From contig JAIVFJ010000140.1 in NCBI GenBank assembly GCA_025765615.1, forward strand, positions 113,360 through 177,359: a stretch of 64,000 bases of DNA, in the 5' to 3' direction. Origin of the DNA: Zopfochytrium polystomum. Lineage: Eukaryota > Chytridiomycota > Chytridiomycetes > Chytridiales > Chytridiaceae. The translations under genes and the position numbers were made by a program. The first letter of the stretch is position 1. Each line of letters starts with the position of its first letter. Under the pieces are notes generated by a model. The model had not been told where the DNA came from. It made no database searches and was given only the letters and a program-made list of their open reading frames with translations. Positions 21,870-33,034 of this stretch are shown in pieces.

Positions 21870-22410
21870 CCACCGCACACGGCCCAACTGGGTAGTAGAC
21901 TCCTCCTGGAGATTCTCCACTCCGTTCAACTTCAACTTCAAATTCTTTTTGGCAGAAACTGCAACACACTTCTTGGCAGCAAATGTCATCCCCTGCTTAA
22001 GAGACCACTCATGCACCTTGTCCAGCATTCTCTGAAGCACTGTCTCATCCTTGGCAAAGACTGAGGAGTCATCAGCAAATTGCAGTGAGTTCAGCGAGGT
22101 TGCATTAAATGTCAGCATGTGGTCCTTGAAAGACATGGCCAGTGTCTGAGGCAACGAGTTGATGGCAACATCAAACAGCATGGGTGACAGAACTGTGCCT
22201 TGGAGAAAAACTCTTGTCACTTGGATCTGAGCAGACTTGGTCCCAAGCACCAGCAGCTGGCATGCATTGAGGTCAAACAGGGATCAGAGAATCAGCAGCA
22301 GTTGGTTCCTTTTAATCTCAGGGCTCTTGTCATTATTGGCAAACCAGGTTGACTCCCACACCAGACTCCTGTTTGTGCAGTCAAACGCAGCCAAGTCAAT
22401 TACAGTACTG
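21870..22410 (-). pseudogene. Non-LTR (LINE) reverse-transcriptase fragment
   Basis: In minus-strand order the frame reads DLAAFDCTNRSLVW (motif A region), then VFLQGTVLSPMLFDVAINSL (motif B) and LQFADDSSVFAK (motif C, catalytic FADD), then the thumb-side LNGVENL. A stop interrupts it near 22282 and no endonuclease or 3' tail is seen. It is a truncated, dead LINE copy. The intact FADD suggests fairly recent decay. Confidence 0.75.
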
Positions 22411-22735
22411 AGCAAAATGCAAAATCATAGGTCTATCTAGTGGATGACCATGCCTTTTGGCCTCGACAACATTGGTGAGCGCAGCCATCTGGATGTTGAC
22501 ACAGGTGTGCAAACAACAAACAAACAGCCAACAGCAGCAAGTGTTGCTGTGACACTTGCTGATGCAGTTGTGGTTGAAGGGCTTGTACGATGCCAGCTGA
22601 CGTCATTGGCAGAGGCAGATGGTGTTAGGCGGAACTGACCGGTTAGTAGCAAGAGGCACAAGACGGACTCGAACCTATTGTGACTGTCAGTTATCGTTCT
22701 CACAATGCCCCTGGGAGAGCGAGCCACCACCAATG

Positions 22736-22870
22736 CAGACCTGGGCGCTGGCTTGCGCTGATGACAAATACTCTGAGTATTAAGTGGAACGGAAACCCGG
22801 TGTCAACAGTTTTCCTCCTCCTCTGCTCAAGCAGATAATATAGGAGAGGTTTCTACCCTGTACTGGTCAA
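22736..22870 (+). repeat. Dispersed repeat: LTR-element 3' end and LTR start
   Basis: Second copy of the repeat at 1-125. The alignable core runs from GCAGACCTGGGCGCTGGCTT through a purine-rich AAGTGGAACGGAAACCCGG to TTTTCCTCCTCC and AGATAATATAGGAGAG. The junction GG|TGTCAACAG resembles a polypurine tract followed by an LTR starting with TG. Confidence 0.5.
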
Positions 22871-23766
22871 GCTTGCCTAGCAACGATTACAGAGTGTATA
22901 CCATCATCATGTGTTAATAATTCATAACAGAGTTTTTCTCTTTCTCTCCAAGTTGGGGAGAAGGACCCACCCACAAAACACACATCTCCACTTTATTCAC
23001 TCCTTCCACTCCCTGACTCAGAGTAGACTGTTTATGGATGGACCAAGCAAAAGTGTTTGACCAAAAACTTTTTGCACAAGAGACCTAAAATGCCCATGCC
23101 AGGCTGTTTGGGACTGACTTGAACTGTTTCTGATGAAAATTAGAGACTGCCAGGGGGGCTAATAATGAATATTCAGGCTTAGTTTAACTTTCCAGACTCA
23201 ATGACCAGGAGGACTTCAACCTTTCCCAGACATTGGAATCTGGCAAACTGCTGCTTTCCTTAGTGTAAGTCGCATCAGCAGCGACGACAAGGCCACCGTC
23301 GACACAGGAAGTTGGTTTCCTAGGCTCAAATCTCAACACTTAACAAAGTTGTGCCAAATTGAACAGTAATTAAGTAGATATCATATTGTCGTTGCATCAG
23401 AGAATGTCCTGCCCAAGCAGATGTGCGTTGGTTGGAAAGAAAGAAACAACGAAATTTCCAGACTGATGCAAGTCTTGGCCCTGTCCCCAAAGTTTTCCTG
23501 TTTTAATTATCAAAGAATCAACACTCTTCCCTTTTTGATATCGTTCCTGGAGTTTTCTTCCTCCTTTTTCTTTTCATTTTTTCTTATAGGCGTTTTCGTC
23601 TTTGTCAATGAGTCTTTTACCTTTTTTTTCTTCAATGTGGGTGCAATCTGGCCGTCTGTCTGGGCCCTCTTGCTTACAATTATGTCAGTTTCGACGCCAG
23701 ACAGACATTTTTGGTGAGAGCAACAATGTGCACTAATTTGATATTAAAACTCGTCCACACAGCCTG
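22871..23766. other. Gene-free region with a diverged repeat
   Basis: No gene found. About 23185-23370 is similar to 27195-27315 in the same orientation (shared cores TTTCCAGAC, CCCAGACATT.GAATCTG.CAAA and GCCAAAT), so it is one of two copies of an old dispersed repeat. Confidence 0.5.
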
Positions 23767-23840
23767 TGGTCACATCCAGACTCGAACTGGAGACCGTCTG
23801 TGTGTTAGACAGACGTGATAACCAACTACACCATGTGACC
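23767..23840 (-). tRNA. tRNA-Val (AAC)
   Basis: Full cloverleaf of 74 nt: acceptor GGTCACA pairs with TGTGACC, the D arm has AGTTGGTTAT, the anticodon stem TCTGT/ACAGA closes loop CTAACAC, and the T loop is TTCGAGT. No intron. An oligo-T terminator is not obvious immediately downstream. Confidence 0.92.
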
Positions 23841-24301
23841 TTTCACACTCAGGCACAAAAGCGCACATCAGTGCCCAAAAAATTCTGTTTTCACAACAAC
23901 GGACAATCAGTCCAGTGGAAATGAACAAAAATGTGAAGCAGTGAAAGTGTCATGGCAGTGAGCGTGCCGCCTGAAAGCCAACAGCAAGCCTGTTCCCAGG
24001 AGGATGACGGTTTAGGCTGATGTCAAATTGAAAGGGACAGGGTGGAAGCATCCTGCCAGCACCTCGCCAGCACTTTGCCCAGCACCACCTTGCAAAGGGC
24101 AAACAACTGTCCAGAGCACTCTCTCTGTCATCAGATATGTACAACAACTGAAACCTGAATGCAAAGCTGAGTTCCATCAGCTTTTTGCCAAAAGGGACCC
24201 TCTCTAGTCCCATCCCCACATTAGTTTTTTTTTTTTTTTTTTTTTTTTTGTTCCTTCCCATGGGCTTTGGTTGTGTCTTGTCGTAACACATAGCAGGATT
24301 T

Positions 24302-24374
24302 TGGAGAATCGGGGTATCGATCCCTGTGCCTCTCGCATGCTAAGCGAGCGCTCTACCATTTGAGCTAATTCCCC
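24302..24374 (-). tRNA. tRNA-Ala (AGC)
   Basis: 73-nt cloverleaf beginning GGGGAATTAGCTC. Anticodon loop TTAGCAT lies between CTCGC and GCGAG; T arm CAGGGATCGATACCCCG. The acceptor stem pairs GGGGAAT with ATTCTCC with one wobble. No intron. Confidence 0.92.
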
Positions 24375-24709
24375 ACTCCCATGAAATAAAGTTTACACAA
24401 AAACAAAAACTGCAGGAACAGGGAAGTAAACGATCAGGAGAGAGAGAAACTGAAAAAAAAAAAAGAAAAGAAAGAAAAAAAAACAAACAAAAAATTTAAT
24501 GAATAAAAGGTGCTTTGGCTTCCTGTTTGTTTCCCCCAAGCTGATTCCACTTTTTGCCGCCTTAGAAAAAGTGCTATTTTCATGAAAAAATTGCGCTGAT
24601 AGTCTGACTTACCATCTAGAAAATTGAAACATTACGTTGGTGCAGTTGTGCTGCATTGCCTTCTTCATCAAGGAGGAAGCCTAAAACGTTTTTACTTTGT
24701 GTGGTAGCA

Positions 24710-24815
24710 GCTGTCTTAGCTCATCTGGGAGAGCGTAAGACTGAAGAAGCCACCTGGAATCCCACCAGTTGGCTTGGCCATCTTAAGGCACCCGGTCCAA
24801 TCCCGGGAGACGGCA
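24710..24815 (+). tRNA. tRNA-Phe (GAA) with a 33-nt intron
   Basis: Acceptor GCTGTCT pairs with AGACGGC. D arm is GCTCATCTGGGAGAGC, anticodon stem TAAGA/TCTTA and T arm CCCGGTCCAATCCCGGG. The loop is CTGAAG, then an intron at 24747-24779 in the canonical position after base 37, then A. Phe tRNAs with an intron here are common in fungi. Confidence 0.88.
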
Positions 24816-25517
24816 GCAGCATTGCTGTGCCCCATACGCCACACAAAACTGCCTTAATGGCATGATGCGGCTGGCCCCTGTGCACAGCTCCAATGTTGTG
24901 TGCATGACATTTGAGAGGATGTGAATTAAAGCCCACATGAAAGCATCCTTCAGCTTCCACAAATCCTTGAAGCTGAGGATTATCAACAAAAATGGTTCTA
25001 CTATGTTTATGATTAGCTGGAGTGATTATAAACTATTGGGGGAGCTTCATTGATTTTTTCAAACATGTGAGCAAAAGGGACACAGAGTTAGGGCACAGAT
25101 AACAGATGGAAGGCAGACGCTTAACAGTCAGCTTGAGCCAAGTGGCTCCAAACAACCACTGTGCAAGTGTTCAGTCAGACTCGGAATGTGGTTTCTGCAG
25201 AAGGGGGGGTAGGTTCCAGGCAAACTGGTGTGTGAAAGGTGAACAGTGCTCATCAACTGCTGCCACAGTAGAATTGCTCCCAGCTGAAGCAAGGGGTCTG
25301 TGTGTGTCATTTGAGCCTATTGCAAGCAGTAACAGCTGCGTGTACTGCAGCAAGGAGGAGTGCACGATGCCTCTGACACTGCACACAGATTTTGTCCACT
25401 CTCTATCACTATTCAGTTTTACGCAGGAAGGGCTATATGATGACCCAAGAAGAGGCCAATGGAGGGAGTTGTGATTATTCTCCTGATCAAATTGGGCGGA
25501 AAAATGCAGGGTGTGTT

Positions 25518-25618
25518 GCCTGGCTAGCTCAATCGGAAGAGCGTGTGACTCTTACGGCATGTGCGACATGTGCACGTGAGCCATCACAAGGCTGTGGATT
25601 CGACCCCCACATCGGGTG
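25518..25618 (+). tRNA. tRNA-Lys (CTT), intron-bearing, somewhat degenerate
   Basis: The D arm GCTCAATCGGAAGAGC, anticodon stem TGTGA/TCACA with loop CTCTTA, and T loop TTCGACC are all present. A 28-nt intron lies at 25555-25582. The acceptor stem GCCTGGC/ATCGGGT has three wobbles and one mismatch and the T stem one mismatch, so this may be a weak gene or a pseudogene. Confidence 0.65.
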
Positions 25619-26121
25619 TGTCCTGATATTCTGTGGCACGAGCAACCTGATCTAGCGAGGGCATTGTAAGCTACAGGAGAAGGATGAAACACGAACCCTG
25701 CATTTGATTCGAATGACCATTTGGACTTGATTCAAAAGCGATTCCATCATCAGTAAAATTTTCTTATGTCTGACTGTTCAGCCCAAAAATTGAAAAGTTA
25801 CAGAATCAAATGGCCGAATAACATGGGAAAATTGTCATTTATATTCAGAAAATCAAATCAAATCAAATCAAACATTGAAAATGACTCGATTTGTGTTAGA
25901 TCCTATTCAGCGGTTTGGGCATTTACAGTGCGATGAGGGAAAGGTGAATGTCTGTCAAGTTTTTCAGCCTCAAAGTGAAGCTTGGGACACTTCGCCCTGT
26001 ATCAGTGTCAAATTGCCAAAGAACAAATTTCCTTGAGAAGGCAGTGTTTGCTTTTGAGACCCACCAAATTGGTTCATGCCTCTGCAGGCTTTCATACTGG
26101 GCAAAATCCTGACAACACTAA

Positions 26122-26160
<39 letters not shown>

Positions 26161-26692
26161 GCAGTGCAGCCTGCAGCATGTATCTAATATGTCTGAACTG
26201 ATAACAGATACAGAAAACCTCATTTCGGTATCCTTTGCGCATACCACTATTATGCCAAAACCCCATTTTATCTGTTATCAGTGAATGTATTTGGACCTTC
26301 AAGTGTGTGCTTTTACCAAAAGACTGTGGTATTTGCAGTCATTAGACAGGGTCCAGCATTGGGTCACCTTGTGCTCCAATTTTGCAAATGGTGTCTGACA
26401 CTTTTTTGCTGTCACAGGTGCATGGCAGGGGTTCAGACAGAAAAATTGACTGCATTGCATTTTGTGAAGTCCAATGGCTTTTGGGGAGTGGTCCATTGTT
26501 TGATTTACATACTTTGCCCTGCAGCCTGGCCTCTGAGTCTGCAGTGGCATGCCATTTTGAGAATGGAGAGTCACAAAACCCAACAATCCTATGGTCGTAT
26601 GCAATCTCTGCCACACATTTTGAACGCTTCCTTGAATGGGAAAGTGCGAAAAGAAATAGGATCAATTGGCAACCATCTCCAAACTATAATAT

Positions 26693-26783
26693 GCTGCTGT
26701 GGCGCAACTGGTTAGCGCGTGCGGCTGTTAGACATGGTCAGCAGCACACCGCAAGGTTGGTGGTTCAAGTCCACCCGGTAACG
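26693..26783 (+). tRNA. tRNA-Asn (GTT) with a 17-nt intron
   Basis: The body reads GCTGCTG, TG, GCGCAACTGGTTAGCGC, then stem TGCGG with loop CTGTTA, an intron at 26731-26747, then CCGCA, AGGTT and T arm GGTGGTTCAAGTCCACC. The acceptor stem has one mismatch and wobbles. Confidence 0.82.
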
Positions 26784-27953
26784 TTAAGGGTTGTGGATTT
26801 GTGTGGACTATTGCCTGAGTGCTGACTCCCTGGGGTGTTGGTCGGCATTCCATTGTGCAAGTCTTGTGCAGAGCTTGGAAGTTGGATCCCCAGAGAGATA
26901 AGGGGAAAAACACCACCTGAAGATGCTCGTGACAAAGTTCCTGCACCCTCAAAGTGCCAAGGGGCACTCTCAGGAAACCAAAACCATCACTTGCCAAAGC
27001 AGGGCCATAAGCGCCAGGTGTGGTCTTTTCTTTCTGATTTTGCCATCATATGCTGCAATGAGGGCAACAATCTCCCCTGATGCCGCAAGCTTGCCAGCAG
27101 CAGAGCTGACAATGATTTCGAGCAGTAATGGACAGCTGCAAAGGCACTTTACAAATAGCATCTGCCACAGACCAGATCCCCATTTGGGTTTGATTTGATT
27201 TGATTCTGCTTTCCAGACCCAAATGACAAGAAAAAATGTATTTCCCAGACATTTGAATCTGACAAATGGCTGTTTTTGCACTCAAATTGCGCCAAATCAA
27301 ACTGGAATTTCGATTTTTTACTTATAAAACCCTGAATCAAATCAAATTAAAGTCACTCTATACTGGAGAATTCATTTGATTCAAGTCTGATTCAAATTCA
27401 AATCAAACTCAAATCTATTTCAGATTTGACCTGGTTCAGTCTGTGGCAGACCCTATTCAGGAGGAAAAGGTACAGCCTGGAGGCCACCACCTTCCTTCGT
27501 TTACAAAGGTCGTTGCCCTTGCCACAAGATATCAGACAAATTGTGAAAAAAAAAAAAAAAAAAAAAAAGCAATCAGCACACCCAACCCACAGTCCGTTTG
27601 CATGAAATGCTGGTTTGTCAGAAAGTCAAAACACAGATCAAAAAATCAGGGGGACAAAAACACAATATTTTAAAAAAAAACTTAATCTGTCTGAGCAGCT
27701 GGCTGTTCCTTTGTTGCATTGTTGCTGCAATTAGAAGCAGGAACTGCCTACAATACTGCTTTCTGCTTTAAGAAGGAGATGATTTGGTTGACTGAACTAT
27801 GGTGTGGCAGCAGCTGAGTGGCTGCATGCATCATGGTGGCTCAACCCAGGCCAACTCCAGCCTACATTTCATTCACTTTTTCAACAAACGTCCAAACGAT
27901 TTCTGGCAAGCAAGTGCATATTGCTGTCATATTTTTGAGGAGTTCAGCCATGT

Positions 27954-28027
27954 GGTTTCATGGTGTAGTTGGTTATCACATCTGTCTCACACACAGGAGG
28001 TCCCGAGTTCGAACCTCGGTGAAACCA
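27954..28027 (+). tRNA. tRNA-Val (CAC)
   Basis: 74-nt cloverleaf starting GGTTTCATGGTGTAGTTGG and ending TGAAACCA. Anticodon loop CTCACAC is closed by TCTGT/ACAGG (one wobble), and the T arm is CCGAGTTCGAACCTCGG. It shares its D-arm and anticodon-stem layout with the Val-AAC gene at 23767. Confidence 0.93.
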
Positions 28028-28907
28028 TGCAGGAAGTAAGCGCAGCCTCTGATGACCTGTGCTCCACCACCTGTGGTGCATCTCAGGTGAGCAGGCTTGT
28101 CTGTGTTGGGCCTTGTCAAATTTCATTGGCTGACTGGTGTCATTTGATGGTCCAAGTGGCCAAACCAACAAGCCAATGGGTTCTTTGCCAAAACCAGCAA
28201 TTTGCATTTGTTTGAACAAGCTGGAAAAAATGCTTCAACTTTCTGTTGAGTGTTTGCTTAGGCTTGTTCAGCCGAAAGATTGCAAATTTCTTTATTCTAA
28301 TGTCTGGCTCCTGGCTGACAGACTGAGCAGACCAAAAAAGAGATAAACAAAAAACTTAAGTCAGGTTGCGAATCCAGCATGATGTGGGGGGTTGGACTGT
28401 GGAAGCATGACCAAGACAGGCACTTTACCTCATGCAAAGTCGCGCTGTGCAGCATGTGCAACTTTTGCTACATTGATTGAAAAAAGCTTCTCCTCGTGCA
28501 AAAAAAAGTGCAAACTTGCAATGCAATCACTTGGGTTGCTGGGGTGGGATACTTGGCCTGCCAATTCCAACTGACCATTATCCTTCCTTTAGCTATCTAA
28601 ATGCCAAACTGACAGCAAGCACAAGTTACAACAGACAGCATCAGTGGGCAAAGTCTCTTGCTCGAGTCCAGTTTGATTGGCAGGATCCTGATTGTTGCAC
28701 CTTCATGCTGTTAATCCCCTTGCCATTGGTCCTCTTGAACACTAGCCACCTGCGGAACGGTAAGGGGGTGGAGGGGGAGTGAAACGAAAAGACAGAACAC
28801 ACCAACTGAAAAAAAAAAAAAAAAAAAAAAAAAAGAAGCAGGAAACGAGCAGCAGGGAATAGTTGACAGTCTTTACAGGTCTCGCTGCTTAGCTGAATTT
28901 GGTGTGG

Positions 28908-28980
28908 GCATATGGCGAAATGGTTACCGCGTTCGACTTCGGATCGAAAGATTGCAGGTTCGAGTCCTGCTATGCTCGTG
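28908..28980 (+). tRNA. tRNA-Arg (TCG)
   Basis: 73 nt. Acceptor GGGCATA/TATGCTC, anticodon stem TTCGA/TCGAA with loop CTTCGGA, and T arm GCAGGTTCGAGTCCTGC. No intron. Confidence 0.93.
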
Positions 28981-29203
28981 GACTGCTGGAGATACTTGGA
29001 TGTCTTCAGTTGCAGCAATAGCACCAGGGATTTTGCAAGCGCCAAGTCAAAAGCAGCTTTAAGTAAGCATACTTCCAGCCAAGCTCATGCTTGAATACTG
29101 CAGTTGCAGAGGATCTTGCTGTCTTGCTGTTGGGTAGTGTATGAAAAAGGCTTCAGGTAGGCCCAGTTGCACCACGGTTGTTTGCCTAAAGGAACTTGTG
29201 GAG

Positions 29204-29286
29204 GTTCCTGTTGGCGGAGTGGTTAACACGGTGCCCTGCTAAGGCATTTCCCTTTAGGAGCGCAGGTTCGAATCCTGTGCAGGACG
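29204..29286 (+). tRNA. tRNA-Ser (GCT)
   Basis: 83 nt with the long variable arm typical of serine tRNAs (TTTCCCTTTAGGAG). Anticodon loop CTGCTAA sits between GTGCC and GGCAT. T arm is GCAGGTTCGAATCCTGT. The acceptor stem TCCTG/CAGGA has a bulge or mismatch near its end. Confidence 0.85.
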
Positions 29287-29661
29287 AAAGGGGGCTGAGT
29301 GGCAGCCTCGTTACTTCACATTATTTTAATTTTCATTCATTTGTTTTCAGATTTTGTGAGCCTCTGGGGTTTGGGAGTCAGGGCCAAACTGGGTCTGACG
29401 TCTGAATAACAATCTTGCAGGTGTGCCAGCTGACCTTGCCCACTTCTGAGACTTGCTGCAAAAGTTTGAGAGTGGCAAAGTTTCACTGAAGAGATGACAA
29501 GTCCAAGACTGCCTGACAGCACAGTTAAAGGGGGTGCCAGTGAGACCTTTGTCGCCGTGGGGCACAAGCTGATCAATGCTGTATCGACTTGAGCCATATG
29601 GTCAGACAGAAATGTCAGTGGTGGCGTGACGTCAACTCTCTGTTTTGCAGAAACAGTGGCA

Positions 29662-29733
29662 GGGGATTTAGTCTAGTGGTATGATTTCTGCTTTGGGTGC
29701 AGGAGGTCCCGGGTTCAATCCCCGTAATCCCCC
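29662..29733 (+). tRNA. tRNA-Pro (TGG)
   Basis: 72 nt. Acceptor GGGGATT/AATCCCC, anticodon stem TCTGC/GCAGG with loop TTTGGGT, and T arm CCGGGTTCAATCCCCG. No intron. Confidence 0.92.
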
Positions 29734-31478
29734 AATATCCCACTGTCTCAGGCATGAAAGGTCCCCAAAGTGCTGGCTGGTCCCATGCATGATTGCCGTA
29801 ACAGTGTTTGTGGGTCCAGGGGACCAATGGGGCCCGGAAAGGTCCAAAGAGCCAGACATTCTGTGAGTTGTTTTTCCCAGGTGCTGGACCCAGCACTGGC
29901 GGTAGGGGTGGATGCCATTGGGCCCAAAGTAGCGTCAACCATAGCAGAGCACAGGCATGCCAGCCCAAGCTCTCGTCATCAGAGTCAAACATTTGTGGCC
30001 TCTGTCAACAAGGTGGGTCAAGTCACAGAACTTGATCGAGTTGACAGATCCTTCGAGGGAGTACATGTAGGCGCAGGTGCAGGTATGCGTGTGGGCTTAC
30101 GTGTAGCTGTATGGGCAGGCACCTCCATGGTGCTTGCACAGGCACAGCGTCTGGCATAGGGTCTTGCTGATACCCAGAGTTGCTTCAGGATAAGGCTTGG
30201 CAGTTTGCTTAACCAGACTTCTGACTTGCATTGTTCTGCCCTGAAATATTCCAGTGAAAGCAAAGCACATGAAACTTTCAAGCAATATATGCCACTGGGT
30301 GAAATTTTACATTGTTTTAAGCACTGTGCTGGCCTTAAACCAGTCGGATAAAGCACCAGTTTGGTCAAACCACTGAGCCCTTACTTCAGGATGGACCAGG
30401 AGCCAGCTCCCGCTCATCAGCAATCTGCAGGTACGGGTAATGCGCTGAGGGTGGAGGGAGTTCAAGTGCAATCCAAGCAGCTACACAACAAAGCTGTTAT
30501 TTGGTTGTACATTGAGGCTGCTATCGAGAGGTGAAACATACCAAGAAGTTTGTGTCTGTGCCAGGTCTGGGCTTGCGTACACACAGGTAAGGGTTCTGAC
30601 TGTTGAGGAATTCTTGAGATACCACCTGAAACCTGGCCTAGGTAAAGTCTGGCTTTTCCGGTTTTTGTCCCAGTTCTGTCCCAGAACCAGCCATCACACA
30701 AGGCTTGGTCTTCACACACTGGCCCAAGGGGAATGTTGTTCTTGCCTATTCAGCTTGATCTGGTGGCTCTGGCCTAAGAGGACTCATCTTCTCCCTCCTT
30801 GGTCAACAACGCACTGGCCAGGGAGAACCACCTCAACAAAGAAAGAACAATATAATGGCACTGAGAGAGAGAGTTTTATTGAGGAAAGTAAGATAGAACA
30901 TAGATAAAGAGAAAGGGATAGGGGAGGGGTGGCAGGGTTTATAGCAGTCAAGGAGAAAAAGAAAAGACAAGAAGAAAGAAAGAAGGAAAGCAAGAAAATG
31001 AAACAACACAAAAGAATTAAAAAAAGGAGAAAATGAAAGAAAAGAACAATTGGTAAGGTGACAGCTACACATTCAGCCACACCTCTCTCAAATTTGAAGA
31101 TTTTCCCTCAAAATTGACGATGGATGAAATTTGACGCTCTGGGAGGCCACACGTCATTGCACAGAAAGGGGATGGAAGAATGGTAAAAGGGAACGACATC
31201 AACCAAAGCAACAAAAACAAAACAGGAAAGAAAAGGGGTGTGTCCTCTATGCTGTGTCCCAGTCAGCATAAAGAACACAAGAAGCTCTTTTATGATGCAG
31301 AGGACAGGACAAAGGTTTGCTGTTATGCAGTATAAATTGTGGGAAAGTTTAAAATTAGAATTTTCATGGTGGTGGGCCTACTATGTTGGTAATTGTCAAT
31401 AATTATCTCAGGGAGCGCTTGTAAAACCCCAGCTAACTACTGACCCATGAGATTAGAAATGTCATAGGCCACCCAAAG

Positions 31479-31786
31479 TGTCAGGAATAGGGCAGGACAG
31501 GACAAAGCAGACAAGGAACTGAGAGGAGTGATGATTGTATTGGAAACAATAATTCACTTGAGGGATGGGACAGGTCCCCCATCCCCCTTTTATACCTTTT
31601 GAGAGTGTTCCTTGTCAAGACTCAAAGAAAGTTCCAGAAAGAGCAATTAGTAATACAATGATACCAATGATACCAATGACAACAAGACAAGTCAGGAAAG
31701 CAAAGAAGGTTCCAGAAGGTTCCACAAGGTTCCATGAAGGAATGTTCTAGAATGTTCCAGAAGGTTCCAGAGGGTGATTCATAACA
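31479..31786 (-). mobile_element. LTR of a Ty3/gypsy-type element, inverted copy
   Basis: 308 bp, the near-identical reverse complement of the LTR at 32725-33032. In its own orientation it starts TGTTATGAATC and ends TTCCTGACA (TG...CA termini). The sequence just upstream in its orientation (31787-31850) is purine-rich (GAGGAAATTGGAAAGG) and matches the dispersed pol-end repeat at 1-125 and 22736. It therefore looks like a 3' LTR with a scrap of internal sequence. Confidence 0.85.
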
Positions 31787-32104
31787 CACTGGTTTTCCTT
31801 TCCAATTTCCTCAGAAATATTTATCAACAGCACGAGCCAGCGCCTGGGTCTGCACCAGCAATGGCTCTCTCTCAGCAAGGGGATTGTGTAGAGTGATAAC
31901 TGACAGTCACACTGGGATCAGGTCTGTCTTGTAACTCTTGCTACTAGCTCCACCTAACTTTAGGACTGTGGTTGGATGTCTCAGGACGCTTGGCTTCTGT
32001 TTGGCTGTCTCATGACACAGCAGTTCACTCCAGGTGAGGGCTTTCTGCCAACAGTCGCGTAGCATAGAGCAATAATACAGTTACAGTGCTCTGCTGTCCC
32101 TGTG
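31787..32104. other. Scrap of LTR-element internal sequence and spacer
   Basis: Beside the inverted LTR, about 31787-31850 is the reverse complement of the dispersed pol-end repeat. The remainder up to the tRNA-Ser gene shows nothing recognisable. The 32187-32724 stretch beyond the tRNA is likewise empty. Confidence 0.4.
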
Positions 32105-32186
32105 GACAACGTGTCCGAGCGGTTAAGGCGACAGACTCGAAATCTGTTACTCTTTGGGTGCGCAGGTTCGAGTCCTGCCGTTGTCG
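32105..32186 (+). tRNA. tRNA-Ser (CGA)
   Basis: 82 nt. Acceptor GACAACG/CGTTGTC, D arm TCCGAGCGGTTAAGGCG, anticodon stem ACAGA/TCTGT with loop CTCGAAA, long variable arm (TACTCTTTGGGTGC), and T arm GCAGGTTCGAGTCCTGC. It lies between two oppositely oriented LTRs. Confidence 0.93.
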
Positions 32187-32724
32187 TTGGAGGGCATTTA
32201 AAATAGTGCACGAGTGGTCTGGCTGTTACCTCCATTGCCATTAAGGGTCCTTAATTTTGCCACAGGTGCATGGTCGTCCTCCAATAATTGGAGGCTGCTG
32301 GAAGTAACTAAGGATTGAAATTGATATCCTGATACCCAAGAAATATTGCATAGATCACATCACAAAAATCCTTATGTGAAAAAACTGCAGAGACTCTCCC
32401 AGGTGACAATGGCAATACTCTGATATTTATTGGCATCAAGTCTACTTTCATTTGTTCTGGAGGAAATCAAATCTACAACCTGACATCAATATAGATAGCC
32501 AGGTAAATAGCCAGGTAAATAGCCACTGGACCAAGCCATACAACACCAATATGGGTCCAAAAATGTCACTATATTGTATTGATTTAGATCCTTAGAAATG
32601 ACCGCAATACAACCAGCAAACAAAACCTGTGGTTTGCCAGTTGCTGGCTGCCAGTGTGAGGATCTGCATTGCTGCAGTGGCGTTTGGTGCCTGCTAGGGT
32701 TGTAGACGCAACCCAAAAGCTTTG

Positions 32725-33032
32725 TGTTATGAATCACCCTCTGGAAACCTCTGGAACCTTCTAGAACATTCCTTCATAGAACCTTGTGGAACCTTCTGGA
32801 ACCTTCTTTGCTTTCCTGACTTGTCTTGTTGTCATTGGTATCATTGGTATCATTGTATTACTAATTGCTCTTTCTGGAACTTTCTTTGAGTCTTGACAAG
32901 GAACACTCTCAAAAGGTATAAAAGGGGGATGGGGGACCTGTCCCATCCCTCAAGTGAATTATTGTTTCCAATACAATCATCACTCCTCTCAGTTCCTTGT
33001 CTGCCTTGTCCTGTCCTGCCCTGTTCCTGACA
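32725..33032 (+). mobile_element. 5' LTR of a Ty3/gypsy-type retrotransposon
   Basis: 308 bp with TG...CA ends (TGTTATGAATC to TTCCTGACA). It contains repeated GGAACCTTCT/TTCTAGAA blocks in the U3-like part and a TATA box, and is followed within 50 bp by a gag ORF. Two other copies in the window (31479-31786 and 47421-47727, both minus) are nearly identical, so the family has moved recently. Confidence 0.9.
32917..32923 (+). promoter_or_regulatory. LTR TATA box
   Basis: TATAAAA in the LTR, 35 bp upstream of AAGTGAATTAT at 32952. Transcription expected about 30-35 bp downstream would start the RNA at or next to that sequence, which is the one complementary to the primer-binding site. Confidence 0.7.
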
Positions 33033-33034
33033 TC

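Larger units (their letters stand above)
23841..31478. other. Spacers between the tRNA genes
   Basis: The 0.2-1.7 kb spacers between tRNA genes hold no supported protein gene. Noted contents are poly-T at 24226-24249 and 26126-26158, poly-A at 27545-27568 and 28808-28834, an AATCA-rich stretch at 25848-25876 and 27340-27430, an old repeat copy at 27195-27315 (partner 23185-23370) and an A/G-rich stretch at 30860-31060. Open frames up to about 147 codons show no recognisable domain and often run through the tRNA genes on one strand or the other. Confidence 0.5.

Noticed and set aside
30300..30480. Possible further tRNA remnants near GGAGTTCAAGTGC
   Set aside because: No acceptor, D or anticodon stem could be built around it.
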